DNA of 64,000 bases from Nitrospirota bacterium (GCA_027623995.1 JAQBUF010000004.1:18551-82550), one strand, 5' to 3'; shown: positions 17,356-29,939, counted from the stretch's first letter. Made by a program: numbers and translations. Notes: a model not told the origin generated them from the letters alone.

Positions 17356-17670
17356 ACCGGCCCCCTTTCTGCTTTCCAACCTGAAACGTTATCCATATTT
17401 TCAAAATGCCCTTCCAAGAAAATCTGACCTGTATTCTTTGCGAACACAGATTCATGCTACCTCTCATTTTCGGAATCTGTCAATAGAATACTTTAGGTAT
17501 TTTTCCTTAATCATGATTCTCTTTCTCAACTTCGCTGACTTAGATTCTCAAGTTCGCTGATTTGAATTTTCAACTTCAGGATACGATCTTAAAAAAAGAT
17601 ATTCTAGAAAGTATTCATGTGTGGTTCACTCAGTTGACCAATATTCTTTTCCAGTGTTACCGTCGACGTC
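17356..17670. promoter_or_regulatory. Divergent promoter region with 22-bp direct repeats
   Basis: About 315 bases between bfr and the YyaL fusion gene. From 17523 two adjacent 22-base units (ttctcaacttcgctgactta..., ttctcaagttcgctgatttg...) are repeated head to tail with a partial third copy (ttttcaacttcagg, ending 17580). Spacing of two helical turns suits a protein-binding array. The regulator is unknown, and no classical Fur box was recognised. Confidence 0.4.
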
Positions 17671-20600
17671 ATGTCTGACACTCATAAAAATCGCCCCGCA
17701 AATCGCCTCATTCACGAAACCAGTCCTTACTTGCTGCAACATGCCTACAATCCCGTTGATTGGTATCCTTGGGGCGAAGAAGCGCTCACGCGAGCACAAA
17801 CCGAAGGCAAACCCATCCTGCTTTCCATCGGGTATTCTGCCTGCCATTGGTGTCACGTCATGGAGCGAGAATCGTTTGAGAATGACGAAATCGCCACATT
17901 GATGAATCAAGACTATGTCTGCGTGAAAGTGGATCGAGAAGAACGCCCTGACCTCGACGAAATTTATATGCAAGCCACCCTGGCCATGAACCAAGGAAAC
18001 GGTGGGTGGCCCATGACCGTTTTTTTAACCCCGGATCAACAACCGATCTTTGCAGGTACCTATTTCCCACCGACGGATAAATGGGGACGCCCAGGCTTTG
18101 GTACGGTCTTGAAAAAAATCGCAGAAGGTTGGCACAAAGACCGCGCGGAAATTGTTGAAACCGCCACTCGGTTTACCACGCGATTGCAGAAATCCATTCA
18201 AGTCCCCTCGCCCACTACCGTAGGACAAGCAGAGCTGGATGCTGGAACAGAGCAATTCGCCAAAAATTTTGATCCGGTCTTTGGGGGATTTGGGCAAGCG
18301 CCAAAATTTCCACCTGCCACTGGCCTTTCATTTCTTCTTCAACATTATCGTCAAACCGGACATGACCATACCTTACACATGGTGCGCAAAACCCTTGATG
18401 CCATGGCTGCCGGTGGCATGTATGACCACATGGCGGGAGGATTTTCACGCTATTCTACCGATGAGCGTTGGCTAGTCCCGCATTTTGAAAAAATGCTGTA
18501 TGACAATTCACTGCTGGCCAAAACCTATGTCGAAGCCTATCAGGTCACCCAAGACGCCAATTACCACCGAGTGGCCACGGAGATCCTCGATTACATCATT
18601 CGAGAAATGACTTCTCCTGAAGGTGGATTCTACTCAGCCACCGATGCCGACTCTGAAGGCGTGGAAGGCAAGTTCTTTGTTTGGGATCCAGAGCAAATTC
18701 AATCGATGGCTTCATCTGCTGAAGACGCCACACGCTTTTGCGCCTATTACGACATCACGGACGATGGCAATTGGGAACATCATAGCATCCCCAATACCCC
18801 TCGCTCTCTTGATGCCGTGGCTCAAGAATTGGGTTGTTCTCCGGAGGAACTCCAGCAGACTATTGACCGGGTACGTCCCGTTGTTTACGAGGCTCGACTG
18901 AAACGCATCCCTCCAGGTCTCGATGACAAAATCATCACCGCCTGGAATGGCATGATGATCAGCGCCATGGCCGAAGCCGCTCGTGTCTTTGGCCAAGCCC
19001 AATACTTGAATGCAGCCACCAAGGCTGCCGATTTCCTTCTTCGAACTCTTTCAAGACCAAATGGTGGACTGTATCGAACGTGCCGAGAGAACAAAGCCCA
19101 CTTAGATGCCTACCTTGAAGATTATGCCTTTCTCATCGAAGCCCTCATTGATGTCTACGAAGCAGGGGGGAGCGAAAAATATTTAGCCGAAGCCGTCCGA
19201 CTGGCTGAACGGCTGCTCCAAGATTTTTCCGATCAGGAACATGGCGGATTTTTCACGACCGCGAAGGATCATGAAACCCTTATCCTTCGAAGTCGTGAAG
19301 GCCCCGATGGTGCCACACCCAGCGGAAATGCCGTGGCCGCCATGGCTTTGGCTCGGCTTTCGTTTCACTTTGGACGAGAAGATTTTCGTGACGCCGCAAC
19401 GCAAGCCATTCGAGCCTATGGCCAACAGATCGCTCAAATCCCACGTGGCTTTCCGAAGACGTTAATTGCCTCGGACCTACTTCTCAAAGGCCCTGTTGAA
19501 TTAGCTTTGGTAGGCACCGCAGGGGAATCTGGTTTGGAAGCTCTGTCCAAAGAACTTCGGCGCCATTTCGTACCGAATCGCGTCATCGCTCATCTTGATC
19601 CCAATCAATCCAAGTCCACACACCCACTACTGAAAGACAAAACCCTTGTGCAGGGCAAGCCAGCACTCTATATCTGCCGAAACTTCGCCTGTGCAGCACC
19701 GATTACCGACCCGAAGCTGATCGAGCAAGCCTTGGCCAATCATCTAAATCCTTCTTCCAATTCGCCCGAAGCCCAAACTACCAGGCTCAAAGCCTCCGGA
19801 CTCCCAGGGAAAGCGACACCGCAGGGAACCGGAGCCTATGTCTCACGCATCTTATCCAGCGCATTGGCCATACGACCATCAGCCACTGGCTATACACCTT
19901 TGGGATCAACAGGCCTCACCACGTCTCGACTTGGGTTTGGAGGCTACCGCATCACCGAAGGGCAAGATGAACACCGAGAAGCCCTACGTAAAGCCCTTCG
20001 TGAAGGATGCAATCTCATCGACACTTCAACGAACTATACCGATGGAAGCAGCGAGCGATTAATTGGTGGTGTGCTGAAAGAATTCATTGCCAAACAAGAA
20101 ATCACACGGGAAGAAACAATTGTGGTCTCGAAGATCGGCTACGTACAAGGCCAGAATCTCACTCGGGCCGAAGCCAAGGAACAAGCAGGGCAGGCCTATC
20201 CAGACATGGTGAAATATGGCGAGGGCATATGGCATTGTCTCCACCCTGAATTTCTTGAAGATCAACTCACTCTTTCCCTCGATCGCCTCGGACTAGAAAC
20301 GCTCGACATATGTTTACTTCACAACCCAGAGTACTTTCTTTCCGACGCCAAAAATCGAAAACTAACTGTTGATGAAAAAAAACTCCACGAATTGAGGCGC
20401 GAATTCTATCGTCGCCTGCAACAAGCTTTCAGGTGTTTTGAAGAACAGGTGACGGCCGGACGGCTTCAATACTATGGCGTCTCGTCCAACACCTCAACGG
20501 CATCTCCAGATGACCCAGAAGCCACCTCACTCTCTCGAATGCTTGAATGTGCACAAGCCGCGGCCCAAGATCTTGGGAAAGCCTCGCATGCGTTTCGAGT

Positions 20601-21372
20601 CTTGCAACTCCCCATGAACTTATTTGAATCAGGGGCGTTGCTCACTCCCAACACTGACAGTGAAGGGACACAGACTGTGTTGGAATTTTCTCAGCAAGAA
20701 CAGATTGCAATATTGGTGAATCGGCCACTCAACGCGATTCCCTCCAAGCATCGCGGCATGATTCGGTTGGCCGATCCACACACCGAACCAGTTGAATCCA
20801 CCTTTGAGGAACAACATGACCTGCTCGCCACCTTGGAAGAGGAATTTCGGAAAGACTTTGTCCCGCATATTCCCTACTCCGGCAAGGGTCTCGAACCAAA
20901 AGACTTTTTTTCGTTCACGGAAGAACTCAAAAGCCTTCGCCCTCGACTCCAGGGGCTTGAACACTGGGATCAAATTGAATCACAGATGATTGCGCCACAC
21001 GTGAATCAAGCACTCCAAGTCGTCACCAAACACCTTGGTGAGGATCACGCCAACGCATGGAAGAATTGGCAAAACCGCTACATTCCTAAACTCGTGACGT
21101 TGTTTCTCGTGTTGCGAAAAGAATCCGCTCAAAAAAACATCGAGGCTATTACCGCAATATCCGGACTCATCGATCCCCTTATCCCAGAAGACCAACGCTC
21201 CGAAACGATTTCCCGCAAAGCCCTCTGGACACTCACCAGCACTCCAGGTGTCACTTGTGTGCTTAATGGCATGCGAACAACCCACTATGTAGATGATGCA
21301 CTAAAAGTCTTGACCTGGGCCCCTCATCCCACGCCTCGAGACATATATGAAATAATCCAACATCCTCAGTAA
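17671..21372 (+). CDS. Fusion of YyaL/DUF255 thioredoxin-like protein and aldo/keto reductase
   Basis: A 1233-residue two-part protein. Residues 1 to about 690 are a full-length DUF255/YyaL protein (bacterial relatives of spermatogenesis-associated protein 20): [20 protein letters not shown], the thioredoxin-like [31 protein letters not shown], then an alpha/alpha-toroid with [20 protein letters not shown]. After a linker, residues about 730-1120 form an aldo/keto reductase: [38 protein letters not shown] (Asp and Tyr), IVVSKIGYV (Lys) and [12 protein letters not shown] (His), so the catalytic tetrad is complete. The reading frame is continuous through the junction. Ribosome binding is weak. 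The fusion implies that a sugar-like or carbonyl substrate is handled by both modules, but neither substrate is known. Confidence 0.85.
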   Translation: MSDTHKNRPANRLIHETSPYLLQHAYNPVDWYPWGEEALTRAQTEGKPILLSIGYSACHWCHVMERESFENDEIATLMNQDYVCVKVDREERPDLDEIYMQATLAMNQGNGGWPMTVFLTPDQQPIFAGTYFPPTDKWGRPGFGTVLKKIAEGWHKDRAEIVETATRFTTRLQKSIQVPSPTTVGQAELDAGTEQFAKNFDPVFGGFGQAPKFPPATGLSFLLQHYRQTGHDHTLHMVRKTLDAMAAGGMYDHMAGGFSRYSTDERWLVPHFEKMLYDNSLLAKTYVEAYQVTQDANYHRVATEILDYIIREMTSPEGGFYSATDADSEGVEGKFFVWDPEQIQSMASSAEDATRFCAYYDITDDGNWEHHSIPNTPRSLDAVAQELGCSPEELQQTIDRVRPVVYEARLKRIPPGLDDKIITAWNGMMISAMAEAARVFGQAQYLNAATKAADFLLRTLSRPNGGLYRTCRENKAHLDAYLEDYAFLIEALIDVYEAGGSEKYLAEAVRLAERLLQDFSDQEHGGFFTTAKDHETLILRSREGPDGATPSGNAVAAMALARLSFHFGREDFRDAATQAIRAYGQQIAQIPRGFPKTLIASDLLLKGPVELALVGTAGESGLEALSKELRRHFVPNRVIAHLDPNQSKSTHPLLKDKTLVQGKPALYICRNFACAAPITDPKLIEQALANHLNPSSNSPEAQTTRLKASGLPGKATPQGTGAYVSRILSSALAIRPSATGYTPLGSTGLTTSRLGFGGYRITEGQDEHREALRKALREGCNLIDTSTNYTDGSSERLIGGVLKEFIAKQEITREETIVVSKIGYVQGQNLTRAEAKEQAGQAYPDMVKYGEGIWHCLHPEFLEDQLTLSLDRLGLETLDICLLHNPEYFLSDAKNRKLTVDEKKLHELRREFYRRLQQAFRCFEEQVTAGRLQYYGVSSNTSTASPDDPEATSLSRMLECAQAAAQDLGKASHAFRVLQLPMNLFESGALLTPNTDSEGTQTVLEFSQQEQIAILVNRPLNAIPSKHRGMIRLADPHTEPVESTFEEQHDLLATLEEEFRKDFVPHIPYSGKGLEPKDFFSFTEELKSLRPRLQGLEHWDQIESQMIAPHVNQALQVVTKHLGEDHANAWKNWQNRYIPKLVTLFLVLRKESAQKNIEAITAISGLIDPLIPEDQRSETISRKALWTLTSTPGVTCVLNGMRTTHYVDDALKVLTWAPHPTPRDIYEIIQHPQ

Positions 21373-23933
21373 ACACCAGACCACTTCCCCCACAACCGTC
21401 GTAAGTTCTTGGCTTCTTGTTGAAGAACATTCCTATCTAAATCGACCACAGAAAGAACCTGGGCTTGGGTTGTTTGGATCACGGTCTCAGTGGAATGTAA
21501 TTTCTGACTCACCATCACGGCTCCATCCCGATCGGTCCGATACACTTCCATGCCTTTTTGGTCATAGTGTTTGAGAACCGAGGACGCAGGATGCCCATAT
21601 CGATTCCGCTGTCCAGCAGACACCACGGCTATCTTTGCCGTCAATTGATTGAACCAATCTTTGCTGAATGAACTTTTCGCCCCATGATGAGGGATCTTGA
21701 CCAGCGTCGCGCTTTGGACATCGGATTCGTTAGCCATTCGTTCCAATGATTCGACTTCGGCATCAGCATTCAGCAAGATTGAATGGTTTCCACAGGTAAG
21801 ACTCAACACCACCGACAAATTATTCAGTTCAGCTCCACTGTGATTTTCAGGAAAGGGTTGAGACATTCCACTCTCTTTTCTGGGTGGATTGAGCGACCGT
21901 AACTGACAGGTGCTCCCTTCAATAAGATCTTGTCCAGCCCAGGCCACCTGCTCGATTAGCCTGTTCTCATCCACGACGTTGCTCAATCTTTGATAAAATG
22001 GTTCAACTCGTGGAACGCCATTAGTCCAATAGTGACCAACATCGAAATGCTGGATGATCCAAGCCAGCCCTCCGACATGATCAAGTTGAGGATGGGTGGC
22101 GACAAGATGATCAATTTTTCGAATGCCTCGATCCCACAAGTAGGGCCCAACCACCATTCGTCCCATATCCCAACGCTCGTATGCGACACCTCCGTCAATA
22201 AGCACCGTTTGTCCATCAGGCAATTCAAGGAGCGTGGCATCTCCTTGCCCAACGTCAAGAAACGTCGTGCGCAGAGTATCGTCATAAACGATGAGCCGAG
22301 GAGACCATATCCACCAGACGATAAGCCCCATAAGGATAACCGCGCTAGCCCAACGAAGCACTGGCCGATGATGGAGAAACACGAAGAGGAGGCACAGGTA
22401 AAATCCAACAATCGCCAAAGGTGCCGGCGAGGCCACATGCCACTCTGCACCTGGTGCACGCGCAATGAAGTGAACTAAAACACTCAATCCATCGAGAATG
22501 AGTTGGCTCAGCCAGGCCAAGGGGAGACTTTCGAGATCAAATACTAAGGCGAGAATCGACGATAGTAATCCGAGCGGCACCACAAACAACCCAACGAACG
22601 GCACCACGGCCATGTTCGCCACCACGCCAAGCCAGGCCACCTGATTAAAGTAATACGCAACGAGCGGCAGCGTCGCCAGCGTCGCGGCACAGGAAATGAG
22701 AAGATACTGATGTAACCAAGTCTGTATTCTTTCACCAAACGATTGAACATCCTCACATTCTTCTTCAGACCCCTGTGTAAGTTGAATGGCCAAGGCAATG
22801 GCCAAGGCAATGGCCAAGACTGACACGTATGACAATTGAAACGACAAGTCATAGATCAGCATGGGATCGAACAATGTCGCGAGTAAGACTGACACTCCCA
22901 ACGCCATGATAATCTGACGTTCGTGACCAAACCACACCGCTAACAGGTACAACGCGATCATGACGAGCGATCGAACCGTCGCCACCTGGGCCCCCGATAG
23001 CAGGGTGTAAAATACAACCAAAGGAAGAGTAATCACCACCGCCAGTTGTTTCGGTGTGATTCGGCAAGAAAGCCGCTCCAACCATGGCGCCGGCATACGC
23101 CGGGTCAACCCCCGGACCGACATAAAGGACAAAAACGCCAACAACCCCAAATGAGAACCAGAGATGGAAATAATATGGACGGTCCCCGTCGTCATGAAAT
23201 CGTCCCGAACCTCTTGGTCAATATAACTTTGTTCCCCGACAATCATTCCGAGAAACAAACCTCGTGCAGGATCAGTGAGATTCGATAATACGGCTTGACG
23301 AACCTGGTTTCGCCATTGATCAATCCGGCTCCAGAACAATGCCGTTAGGTTAGTTGAGTCTGGAGAAATGACGTGGATTTGATCTGGCCCCTTCACCATA
23401 GCCACCGCCTCAACCCCGCGTTGCTGAAGGTAGGCACCATAGTCAAACCCCCCGGTATTTCTGGTCCCAAAAGGCGCACGCAGACGAGCCCTGACCGTAA
23501 TGTCATCTCCACGATGCACATGAGCATCAGGCTCACGCCAGGTGAGTCGGAGTAAACCCTGAACCTTCTTCTTCATTTCACCTTCACCAATGGAGATGAC
23601 TTGCACCAGCATAGTCATACGTCCTGGCGCATGCTGAACTGGTTCAGCAACCAGACCTGACAGCCATACTTCTTCCTCGCCAGCAGTAGAAAGAAGAACC
23701 ATGGAGGATTTGCCCCATTCGCCGATTGTCCAAAAACCAACACCGGCCAAAAGACAAACATAGAGGATGAGGCTTGTTTGTGATGTAAGGCCGTCTTTGC
23801 GCTCACACCAGGTCAACCCAATGGCGAGCCCAATGAAAATGGTCATCACGAAAAAAGGAATGTAGGGAAGATAGGAACCCAGCCAGAGTCCTAGAAGGAA
23901 CGACACAACACGGGGAAGGAGAGTTGATGACAC
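21366..23933 (-). CDS. comEC: ComEC/Rec2 DNA-uptake channel protein
   Basis: An 855-residue membrane protein. It has N-terminal helices and a DUF4131 soluble segment (about 30-200), a central competence domain of about ten helices (residues about 230-560, with [12 protein letters not shown] and [14 protein letters not shown]), and a C-terminal metallo-beta-lactamase-like domain ([44 protein letters not shown]). In transformable bacteria ComEC carries single-stranded DNA across the inner membrane. The start is GTG. A 12-base tandem repeat codes [12 protein letters not shown] within one helix. The 3' end overlaps the convergent YyaL fusion gene by seven bases. Confidence 0.92.
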   Translation of the reverse strand: MSSTLLPRVVSFLLGLWLGSYLPYIPFFVMTIFIGLAIGLTWCERKDGLTSQTSLILYVCLLAGVGFWTIGEWGKSSMVLLSTAGEEEVWLSGLVAEPVQHAPGRMTMLVQVISIGEGEMKKKVQGLLRLTWREPDAHVHRGDDITVRARLRAPFGTRNTGGFDYGAYLQQRGVEAVAMVKGPDQIHVISPDSTNLTALFWSRIDQWRNQVRQAVLSNLTDPARGLFLGMIVGEQSYIDQEVRDDFMTTGTVHIISISGSHLGLLAFLSFMSVRGLTRRMPAPWLERLSCRITPKQLAVVITLPLVVFYTLLSGAQVATVRSLVMIALYLLAVWFGHERQIIMALGVSVLLATLFDPMLIYDLSFQLSYVSVLAIALAIALAIQLTQGSEEECEDVQSFGERIQTWLHQYLLISCAATLATLPLVAYYFNQVAWLGVVANMAVVPFVGLFVVPLGLLSSILALVFDLESLPLAWLSQLILDGLSVLVHFIARAPGAEWHVASPAPLAIVGFYLCLLFVFLHHRPVLRWASAVILMGLIVWWIWSPRLIVYDDTLRTTFLDVGQGDATLLELPDGQTVLIDGGVAYERWDMGRMVVGPYLWDRGIRKIDHLVATHPQLDHVGGLAWIIQHFDVGHYWTNGVPRVEPFYQRLSNVVDENRLIEQVAWAGQDLIEGSTCQLRSLNPPRKESGMSQPFPENHSGAELNNLSVVLSLTCGNHSILLNADAEVESLERMANESDVQSATLVKIPHHGAKSSFSKDWFNQLTAKIAVVSAGQRNRYGHPASSVLKHYDQKGMEVYRTDRDGAVMVSQKLHSTETVIQTTQAQVLSVVDLDRNVLQQEAKNLRRLWGKWSGVY

Positions 23934-23950
23934 GAAAATCAGGAGGAATC

Positions 23951-25300
23951 CTAGCCGATTGTGGCTTTGACCACTTCGACTAATTCATCTGCCACTTGGC
24001 GAATTTGCGCATCATTTTGTCCCTCGACCATCACGCGAACAAGTGACTCCGTTCCGGAATAGCGGACGAGCACTCGGCCCGTTCCATTCAGTGATTTTTC
24101 GCAGGATCGGATCGCATTTTGGAGCTCGGGAATAGTGGAAAGATCTGGTTTGCGACTCACATCAACTCCAAGTAATACCTGAGGGACCGCCTCCATACAT
24201 TGGGCAATAGCAGAAAGGGGACGCTCAGCACGTTTCACCAATTTCAGCATTTGCAGGCCGGAAATCAACCCATCTCCAGTCGTGTTGTAATCCAAGAAAA
24301 TAAAATGCCCTGATTGTTCACCTCCCAGATTGTAGCCATTGGCCAGCATCTGTTCGAGAATGTAGCGATCACCCACGGGAGTGCGAATGAGAGAAATTTG
24401 CCTTTTTTGTAAAGCCGCCTCAAAACCAAAATTACTCATGACCGTTCCCACAATTGTGTGTTTTTCCAAACGACCACGTTCCTGAAGGTCAAAGGCGAAC
24501 GCAGCTAAGGCCTGATCCCCAGTGACCACCTCACCCTGTTCTTGAACAAAGACCGCTCGATCCGCATCACCATCTAGAGCGATGCCAACATCCGCTCCTT
24601 GTGCCAGAACTTCCTCTTGGAGGCGTTTCGGACACATGGCACCAAAGCCCGCATTGATGTTGGTCCCACTCGGCTCATCACCGATCACAAACACCTCAGC
24701 CCCCAACTCTCGCACCACTTTGGGGAACACGGAATATCCGGCGCCATGGGCACAATCAAGCACAACCTTGAGGCCTTGAAAATCAATTTCACGCGGAAGG
24801 GATCGCTTGACGAATTCAATATACCGACCCTCCGCATCATCAATGCGGTAGGCTTTTCCAACCGCCTCCGCCGTAGGACGAAGATGCTCGATTTCGTTTG
24901 ACAGAATGAGTTCTTCCACTCGAAGCTCCACTTCATCAGGAAGCTTAAACCCATCGTTGGAAAAAAACTTGATGCCATTGTCTTGATAGGGGTTATGGGA
25001 AGCCGAGATCATGACTCCGGCATCGGCACGAAGGCTTCGAGTTAAAAATGCTACCCCTGGAGTAGGCATTGGCCCAACAAGCAACACATCTACCCCCATA
25101 GAGCAAATCCCAGAAATCAACGCGGCTTCCAACATATACCCAGACAGTCGAGTATCTTTCCCAATGACAATTTGGTGACGACCCTCACGTCGCTTAAACA
25201 TATGCGCAACTGCCCGCCCCAACTTCATGGCGGTCTCACTGGTCATAGGTTCTAAGTTTGCGATACCTCGAACACCGTCTGTTCCAAATAACTTCCGCAT
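23951..25300 (-). CDS. glmM: Phosphoglucosamine mutase
   Basis: 449 residues, the standard length for GlmM. It begins [18 protein letters not shown] and carries the phosphoserine loop [19 protein letters not shown] (Ser about residue 101), the metal-binding [11 protein letters not shown], the sugar-binding [10 protein letters not shown] and the phosphate-binding [15 protein letters not shown]. It converts glucosamine-6-phosphate to glucosamine-1-phosphate for UDP-GlcNAc, hence peptidoglycan and LPS. An aaggaga precedes the ATG. It follows folP by 18 bases on the same strand, the common folP-glmM arrangement. Confidence 0.96.
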   Translation of the reverse strand: MRKLFGTDGVRGIANLEPMTSETAMKLGRAVAHMFKRREGRHQIVIGKDTRLSGYMLEAALISGICSMGVDVLLVGPMPTPGVAFLTRSLRADAGVMISASHNPYQDNGIKFFSNDGFKLPDEVELRVEELILSNEIEHLRPTAEAVGKAYRIDDAEGRYIEFVKRSLPREIDFQGLKVVLDCAHGAGYSVFPKVVRELGAEVFVIGDEPSGTNINAGFGAMCPKRLQEEVLAQGADVGIALDGDADRAVFVQEQGEVVTGDQALAAFAFDLQERGRLEKHTIVGTVMSNFGFEAALQKRQISLIRTPVGDRYILEQMLANGYNLGGEQSGHFIFLDYNTTGDGLISGLQMLKLVKRAERPLSAIAQCMEAVPQVLLGVDVSRKPDLSTIPELQNAIRSCEKSLNGTGRVLVRYSGTESLVRVMVEGQNDAQIRQVADELVEVVKATIG

Positions 25301-25318
25301 GCACTCTCCTTCGATTCG

Positions 25319-26191
25319 CTAATTCAAATAAGCGTGTTTAATTGCCGTAGTCATGGTCACGACATCACGCATCTGCGCGACATCATGAACGCGAACAATG
25401 TTGGCACCGTGTAACACCGACGTGGCCACGGCTGCGGCCGTGCCCATCATCCGATCAGGAATAGGTCGTTCCAAGACCGAGCCAATAAACGACTTATGTG
25501 AGACCCCAACCAACAGAGGTTGCCCTAAACTCTTGAAGGATGACAGACCGTTCAAAAGCTGAAGATTCTGATCGATATTTTTGGCAAACCCAATTCCCGG
25601 GTCAATCAGAATTTGCTCACGGCTAATCCCGTAGGATTCAGCGACATTGATCCGTTCTCGTAAAAACGCCTTTACTTCCTCTACGACATTATCATAGCCA
25701 CAACAGTCCTGCATGGTATCTGGATCACCCTGCATATGCATCAACACAATTCCGGCCTGAAATTCTGCCACCACGGTCCCCATATCCGAACTAAACCTTA
25801 ACGCACTAATATCGTTAATAAGGTTAACGCCCCAATCAAGAGCCTTCCTTGCCACTTCCGCTTTTCTGGTATCAACGGAAATGGGTACCGGGCATTGCTT
25901 CCCAAGAATTTGCAGTATGGGGCGAAGACGTCGAAGTTCCTCTCCCGCATCAACACCCTTTGAGCCAGGCTTTGAAGATTCCGCCCCGACATCTATGATA
26001 TCTACGCCCTCCTCGACCATTTTCTGTGCCCGATCAAGGGCATGGCGAGGATCAAGGAAACGGCCTCCATCAGAGAAGGAGTCAGGGGTGATATTTAGGA
26101 CTCCCATGACTAAGGCGCGTTGGCCAAGAGCGATTTTTCGGCCACCAGCACGAATCCACCGTTCAGTGACATCTACAACTGAACCTGACAT
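25319..26191 (-). CDS. folP: Dihydropteroate synthase
   Basis: 290 residues. Signature motifs are VMGVLNITPDSFSDGGRF, GVDIIDVGAESSKPGS (the family usually has ES(T/S)RPG), PISVDTRKAEVA, LINDISAL, LIDPGIGFAKN and LLVGVSHKSFIG. It condenses 7,8-dihydropterin pyrophosphate with p-aminobenzoate in folate synthesis and is the sulfonamide target. The ATG has gaggag upstream. It is placed between ftsH and glmM on the same strand. Confidence 0.95.
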   Translation of the reverse strand: MSGSVVDVTERWIRAGGRKIALGQRALVMGVLNITPDSFSDGGRFLDPRHALDRAQKMVEEGVDIIDVGAESSKPGSKGVDAGEELRRLRPILQILGKQCPVPISVDTRKAEVARKALDWGVNLINDISALRFSSDMGTVVAEFQAGIVLMHMQGDPDTMQDCCGYDNVVEEVKAFLRERINVAESYGISREQILIDPGIGFAKNIDQNLQLLNGLSSFKSLGQPLLVGVSHKSFIGSVLERPIPDRMMGTAAAVATSVLHGANIVRVHDVAQMRDVVTMTTAIKHAYLN

Positions 26192-26290
26192 GAAAGCACA
26201 CTCCTCGGAAAGGGAGACTAACGATTCAATCGGATATCAGGAAAACATCCTTGAGAAAGGAGGAGAGTATAAGAAATGATGGGAAATGTG

Positions 26291-26321
26291 AAGGCCTGGA
26301 CCAATTTTAGATCCAGGCCTT
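26291..26321. terminator. Hairpin downstream of ftsH
   Basis: aaggcctgga and tccaggcctt form a perfect ten-base stem with an 11-base loop, 50 bases beyond the ftsH stop. No strong T-run follows on the minus strand, so it may be an mRNA 3' end stabiliser or an inefficient terminator within the ftsH-folP cluster. Confidence 0.5.
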
Positions 26322-26372
26322 ATTTCTACTTATTGAAAAATTTGTGAAGAAATCGTCCAGAGCACGAACAAC

Positions 26373-28196
26373 TTATCCAGAGACTTGGACAGGTTCCTGA
26401 ATAGATGATCCTGAATTGATGATTTGGTCAATTTCCAGGGAATCCAACACTTCCTTTTCCAACAGCGCTTCTGCCAATGCTCGCAATGTATGAATATGTT
26501 CTGTCAGCATCCGCTTCGTTCGTTCATAGGAATCCACAATCAGTCGTTTGACTTCATGATCAATTTCTAACGCCACTTGATCACTAATATCACGCCGTTG
26601 ACCAAATTCCCGTCCTAAAAAAACTTCCTCCTCTTTTTTTCCAAACGTAATAGGACCAAGCTTTGCACTCATACCCCATTCACAAACCATTTTTCTGGCC
26701 AACTCGGTCGCACGTTCAATATCGTTTCCAGCGCCGGTCGTCACATCCTTGAACACCAACTCCTCAGCAACACGCCCGCCTAATAAAATCGAGAGGGTGT
26801 TATAGAGAAAGCCTTGGGTATAGCTATGGCGATCATCAATGGGCAATTGCATAGTCATGCCCATTGCCCGACCACGAGGGATAATCGTCACTTTATGAAC
26901 GGGATCTGTGCCGGGCAACAATTTTGCCATAAGAGCATGACCAGCTTCATGATACGCAGTCGTTCGCTTTTCTTCATCGCTCAGAACCATGCTCTTCCGT
27001 TCGGCACCCATCATAACTTTATCTTTAGCATTTTCAAAGTCAATAAGTTCTACCACTTTCTTATCCAAACGGGCCGCCCACAATGCCGCTTCATTCACAA
27101 GATTTTCTAAGTCTGCACCAGAAAACCCAGGCGTTCCCCTAGCAATCTGTTCGAGTTTCACATCTGTGGCAATCGGAACCTTTTTAGTATGGACCTTCAG
27201 AATTTCAACTCGTCCTCGGATATCAGGACGATTCACGACAACTTGTCGATCAAACCGGCCAGGACGTAACAACGCAGGATCCAACACATCAGGTCGGTTG
27301 GTAGCAGCAACAAGAATCACGCCCTCCGTCGTATCAAACCCATCCATCTCCACAAGTAGTTGATTCAGTGTCTGCTCACGCTCATCATGTCCACCACCAA
27401 GCCCAGCACCACGCAACCGACCAACCGCATCGATTTCGTCAATAAAAATAATACAAGGCGCGTGTTTTTTTCCTTGTTCAAATAAGTCCCGTACGCGAGA
27501 AGCACCGACTCCCACAAACATTTCCACGAAATCCGATCCACTGATACTAAAGAAGGGAACACCAGCCTCACCGGCGATAGCCTTGGCGAGCAGGGTCTTT
27601 CCAGTCCCCGGGGGGCCGACAACAAGAACCCCTTTGGGAATACGTCCACCAAGTTTTTGAAATTTTTGCGGGTCTTTTAAAAACTCAATAATTTCAACAA
27701 CTTCATTTTTTGCTTCCTCTATGCCAGCGACATCGGCAAAGGTGGTTTTCTTTTTCTCTTCAGTCAACATTCTCGCCTTACTTTTCCCAAAGGAAAGCGC
27801 CCGATTTCCGCCAATCTGCATTTGCCGCATAAGGAAAAACCACAGACCTAAGAATAAAACAAAAGGCCCCCAGGTCACAAGAAAAGTAATATACCAAGGA
27901 CTTTCATCCGGCGGTTTGGCCTCGATTTGCACGCCTCGTTCCCTGAGAACTTTCACCAGGTCAGGATATTCCACCATAAACGTGTTAATCCTCGTCCCAT
28001 CCTTTAATATGGCACTAATTTGGTTATCTCTCATGATCACCTTGGACACTTCATCACGTTCCAGGTGGGTCATGAATTCGCTAAAAATTACGGGCTCTTC
28101 AGGAAGGTGTGTTGGGACAGTAAACAAATTAAACAGCAAAATCATAAACAGGCCGACAACCACCCAAAAAAGTAAATTCTTTACTCGAGAATTCAT
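26373..28196 (-). CDS. ftsH: ATP-dependent zinc metalloprotease FtsH
   Basis: 607 residues. It has two N-terminal membrane helices (residues about 8-25 and 101-122) flanking a periplasmic loop, then an AAA+ module with Walker A GPPGTGKT (194-201), Walker [13 protein letters not shown] and the [22 protein letters not shown], and the M41 protease domain with [15 protein letters not shown] (zinc HEAGH). It degrades membrane and regulatory proteins as a hexamer. The ATG is preceded by aggaggaag. It lies downstream of tilS as in many bacteria. Confidence 0.97.
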   Translation of the reverse strand: MNSRVKNLLFWVVVGLFMILLFNLFTVPTHLPEEPVIFSEFMTHLERDEVSKVIMRDNQISAILKDGTRINTFMVEYPDLVKVLRERGVQIEAKPPDESPWYITFLVTWGPFVLFLGLWFFLMRQMQIGGNRALSFGKSKARMLTEEKKKTTFADVAGIEEAKNEVVEIIEFLKDPQKFQKLGGRIPKGVLVVGPPGTGKTLLAKAIAGEAGVPFFSISGSDFVEMFVGVGASRVRDLFEQGKKHAPCIIFIDEIDAVGRLRGAGLGGGHDEREQTLNQLLVEMDGFDTTEGVILVAATNRPDVLDPALLRPGRFDRQVVVNRPDIRGRVEILKVHTKKVPIATDVKLEQIARGTPGFSGADLENLVNEAALWAARLDKKVVELIDFENAKDKVMMGAERKSMVLSDEEKRTTAYHEAGHALMAKLLPGTDPVHKVTIIPRGRAMGMTMQLPIDDRHSYTQGFLYNTLSILLGGRVAEELVFKDVTTGAGNDIERATELARKMVCEWGMSAKLGPITFGKKEEEVFLGREFGQRRDISDQVALEIDHEVKRLIVDSYERTKRMLTEHIHTLRALAEALLEKEVLDSLEIDQIINSGSSIQEPVQVSG

Positions 28197-28462
28197 TCGA
28201 GTTCTCTTCCTCCTAGACTATTATTCTATCTAGATTCGAATCGTGAGTAATGATGAAAAACAATTAGGAAATTCCACGAATATTACCATGGGTTTAGAAT
28301 CTATGACAAGAAAATCCCCTACGGTTTTTTTTCTGCCTTACCTCACCTCACACTTACCACACCTCAACCCATTGAATCTAAAGTTAATTATTGGCATTTC
28401 TTCATGTCAGGATTTTTGTTTTGATGGGAGAATTTACAGACTCAAACACCTAAAGCTTGGGA

Positions 28463-29890
28463 CTAGGTTAGAGGCTGAGCATCAAACCCAGAACCTAATT
28501 TCAACGCGATAATTCTTTGAGTTTCGCTTGAAACACGGAACCGATGATCCGTTCGAAGACCACCCACCCAAATAATACCCTCTGGCGCAACAACCAAAGG
28601 GACGTTAGAACGCCTCGCTTGGCTTAGCTTGATATCAGAAAAAAAATCCTGAATCTTTTTCTTCTGGCCATTCATTCCAAACGGATAAAAAAAGTCGCCG
28701 GATTCCCACTGCCGAACAACAAGATCCTGGGTAAATTTATCCGTATCGAAATAGGCGCAAGACCTCTCGGCCTTCCACGCTTGAGGAAGATGTTCCACTC
28801 GACAGGCTTCAATAGTTTGACCAGTCCATTCCCAGAGAATCGTCCCTGGAATAGTTAACTGAATAGGCGCACAAGAAAGGGGTTGAAAAGGAATTTTCTT
28901 GCTCACTGCACTTAGATGAATCTCTTCATAATCCCGATAGACTCTGAAACCATGCAATTCCAGACTCCCACCAGAGCGCCCTCGATTCATCAGATCCAAC
29001 ACGCTTTCCACAAAATCAAATCGAGGATGACTGTCCGCCTGGCTCACCTGTCGATAGATGAGTAATACCACCCTCCGCTGTATCGCCAGTGAAAGACCAG
29101 AGATTTTTTTCTGATGTACGACGACTTCATCGACATCGGTCCGGAGCATGACCGAAGCCAAAGCCTTTGAAGCCACCTGATTAAGATACGCAGATTCCTC
29201 ACGAAGAATTGCACTTTGGCGAGATAGCACCCGCACAATGTTTGGATTAAATTGTTTCAGAACCGGCAGCAACTCATGGCGAATACGATTCCGCCGATAT
29301 TTGGGACTGGCATTACTCGAATCGATTCGATAATTCCACTGGTTTCCCAGAAGATAGGTTTCAATATCCGCGCGTGACACGTCTAGAAGAGGACGAATAA
29401 AATAGGGTGCCCGAAAGGCGGCCATGCCAGATAATCCTACGGATCCGGCCCCTCGGAGCATCCACATCAGAACGGTTTCTGCTTGATCATCCCTCGTATG
29501 CCCTAGCGCAACTTTCGTCAACCCGTGATCTTGGGCAATTTGAGTGAAGGTCTCGTATCGAAGAGCACGAGCCACCGATTGGATCGATTCGCCTTTTCGC
29601 TCTTGATGCGCCTGTTTGACTTGAAGTCGTTGAATCAGGCAAGGCACATCGAGTTGCCCGCACAAGGTGTGTACGAAACTCGCATCGTCATCACTCTCTT
29701 CTCCTCGTAATCCATGATTTACGTGAACCACCAAGAGAGACAAATTCAGCGCAGTTTTCCATGCACAAAAGAGGTGCAACAATGCCACCGAGTCTGGACC
29801 ACCCGATACGGCGACTAAGACTCGGTCTTGTTGATTGAGTAATTTTCCTTGACGAACGCGTGCCAAGACCTGTTGTTCAAAACGAACCAT
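28463..29890 (-). CDS. tilS: tRNA(Ile)-lysidine synthase
   Basis: I start at the ATG at 29890 rather than the TTG two codons upstream; 475 residues. The PP-loop VLVAVSGGPDSVALLHLF, HVNHGLRGEESDDDA and LGHTRDDQAETVLMWMLRG place it in the TilS family, with a substrate-binding central domain and a C-terminal TilS-C domain (SGDFFYPFGMNGQKKKIQDF). It modifies C34 of the minor tRNA-Ile so that it reads AUA, and is essential. The upstream neighbour is ribF, 43 bases away. Confidence 0.95.
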   Translation of the reverse strand: MVRFEQQVLARVRQGKLLNQQDRVLVAVSGGPDSVALLHLFCAWKTALNLSLLVVHVNHGLRGEESDDDASFVHTLCGQLDVPCLIQRLQVKQAHQERKGESIQSVARALRYETFTQIAQDHGLTKVALGHTRDDQAETVLMWMLRGAGSVGLSGMAAFRAPYFIRPLLDVSRADIETYLLGNQWNYRIDSSNASPKYRRNRIRHELLPVLKQFNPNIVRVLSRQSAILREESAYLNQVASKALASVMLRTDVDEVVVHQKKISGLSLAIQRRVVLLIYRQVSQADSHPRFDFVESVLDLMNRGRSGGSLELHGFRVYRDYEEIHLSAVSKKIPFQPLSCAPIQLTIPGTILWEWTGQTIEACRVEHLPQAWKAERSCAYFDTDKFTQDLVVRQWESGDFFYPFGMNGQKKKIQDFFSDIKLSQARRSNVPLVVAPEGIIWVGGLRTDHRFRVSSETQRIIALKLGSGFDAQPLT

Positions 29891-29939
29891 AGGCAACTTT
29901 CAAACCACATGCCTAGAAAGGGAAATGCTGGGTTCAATC

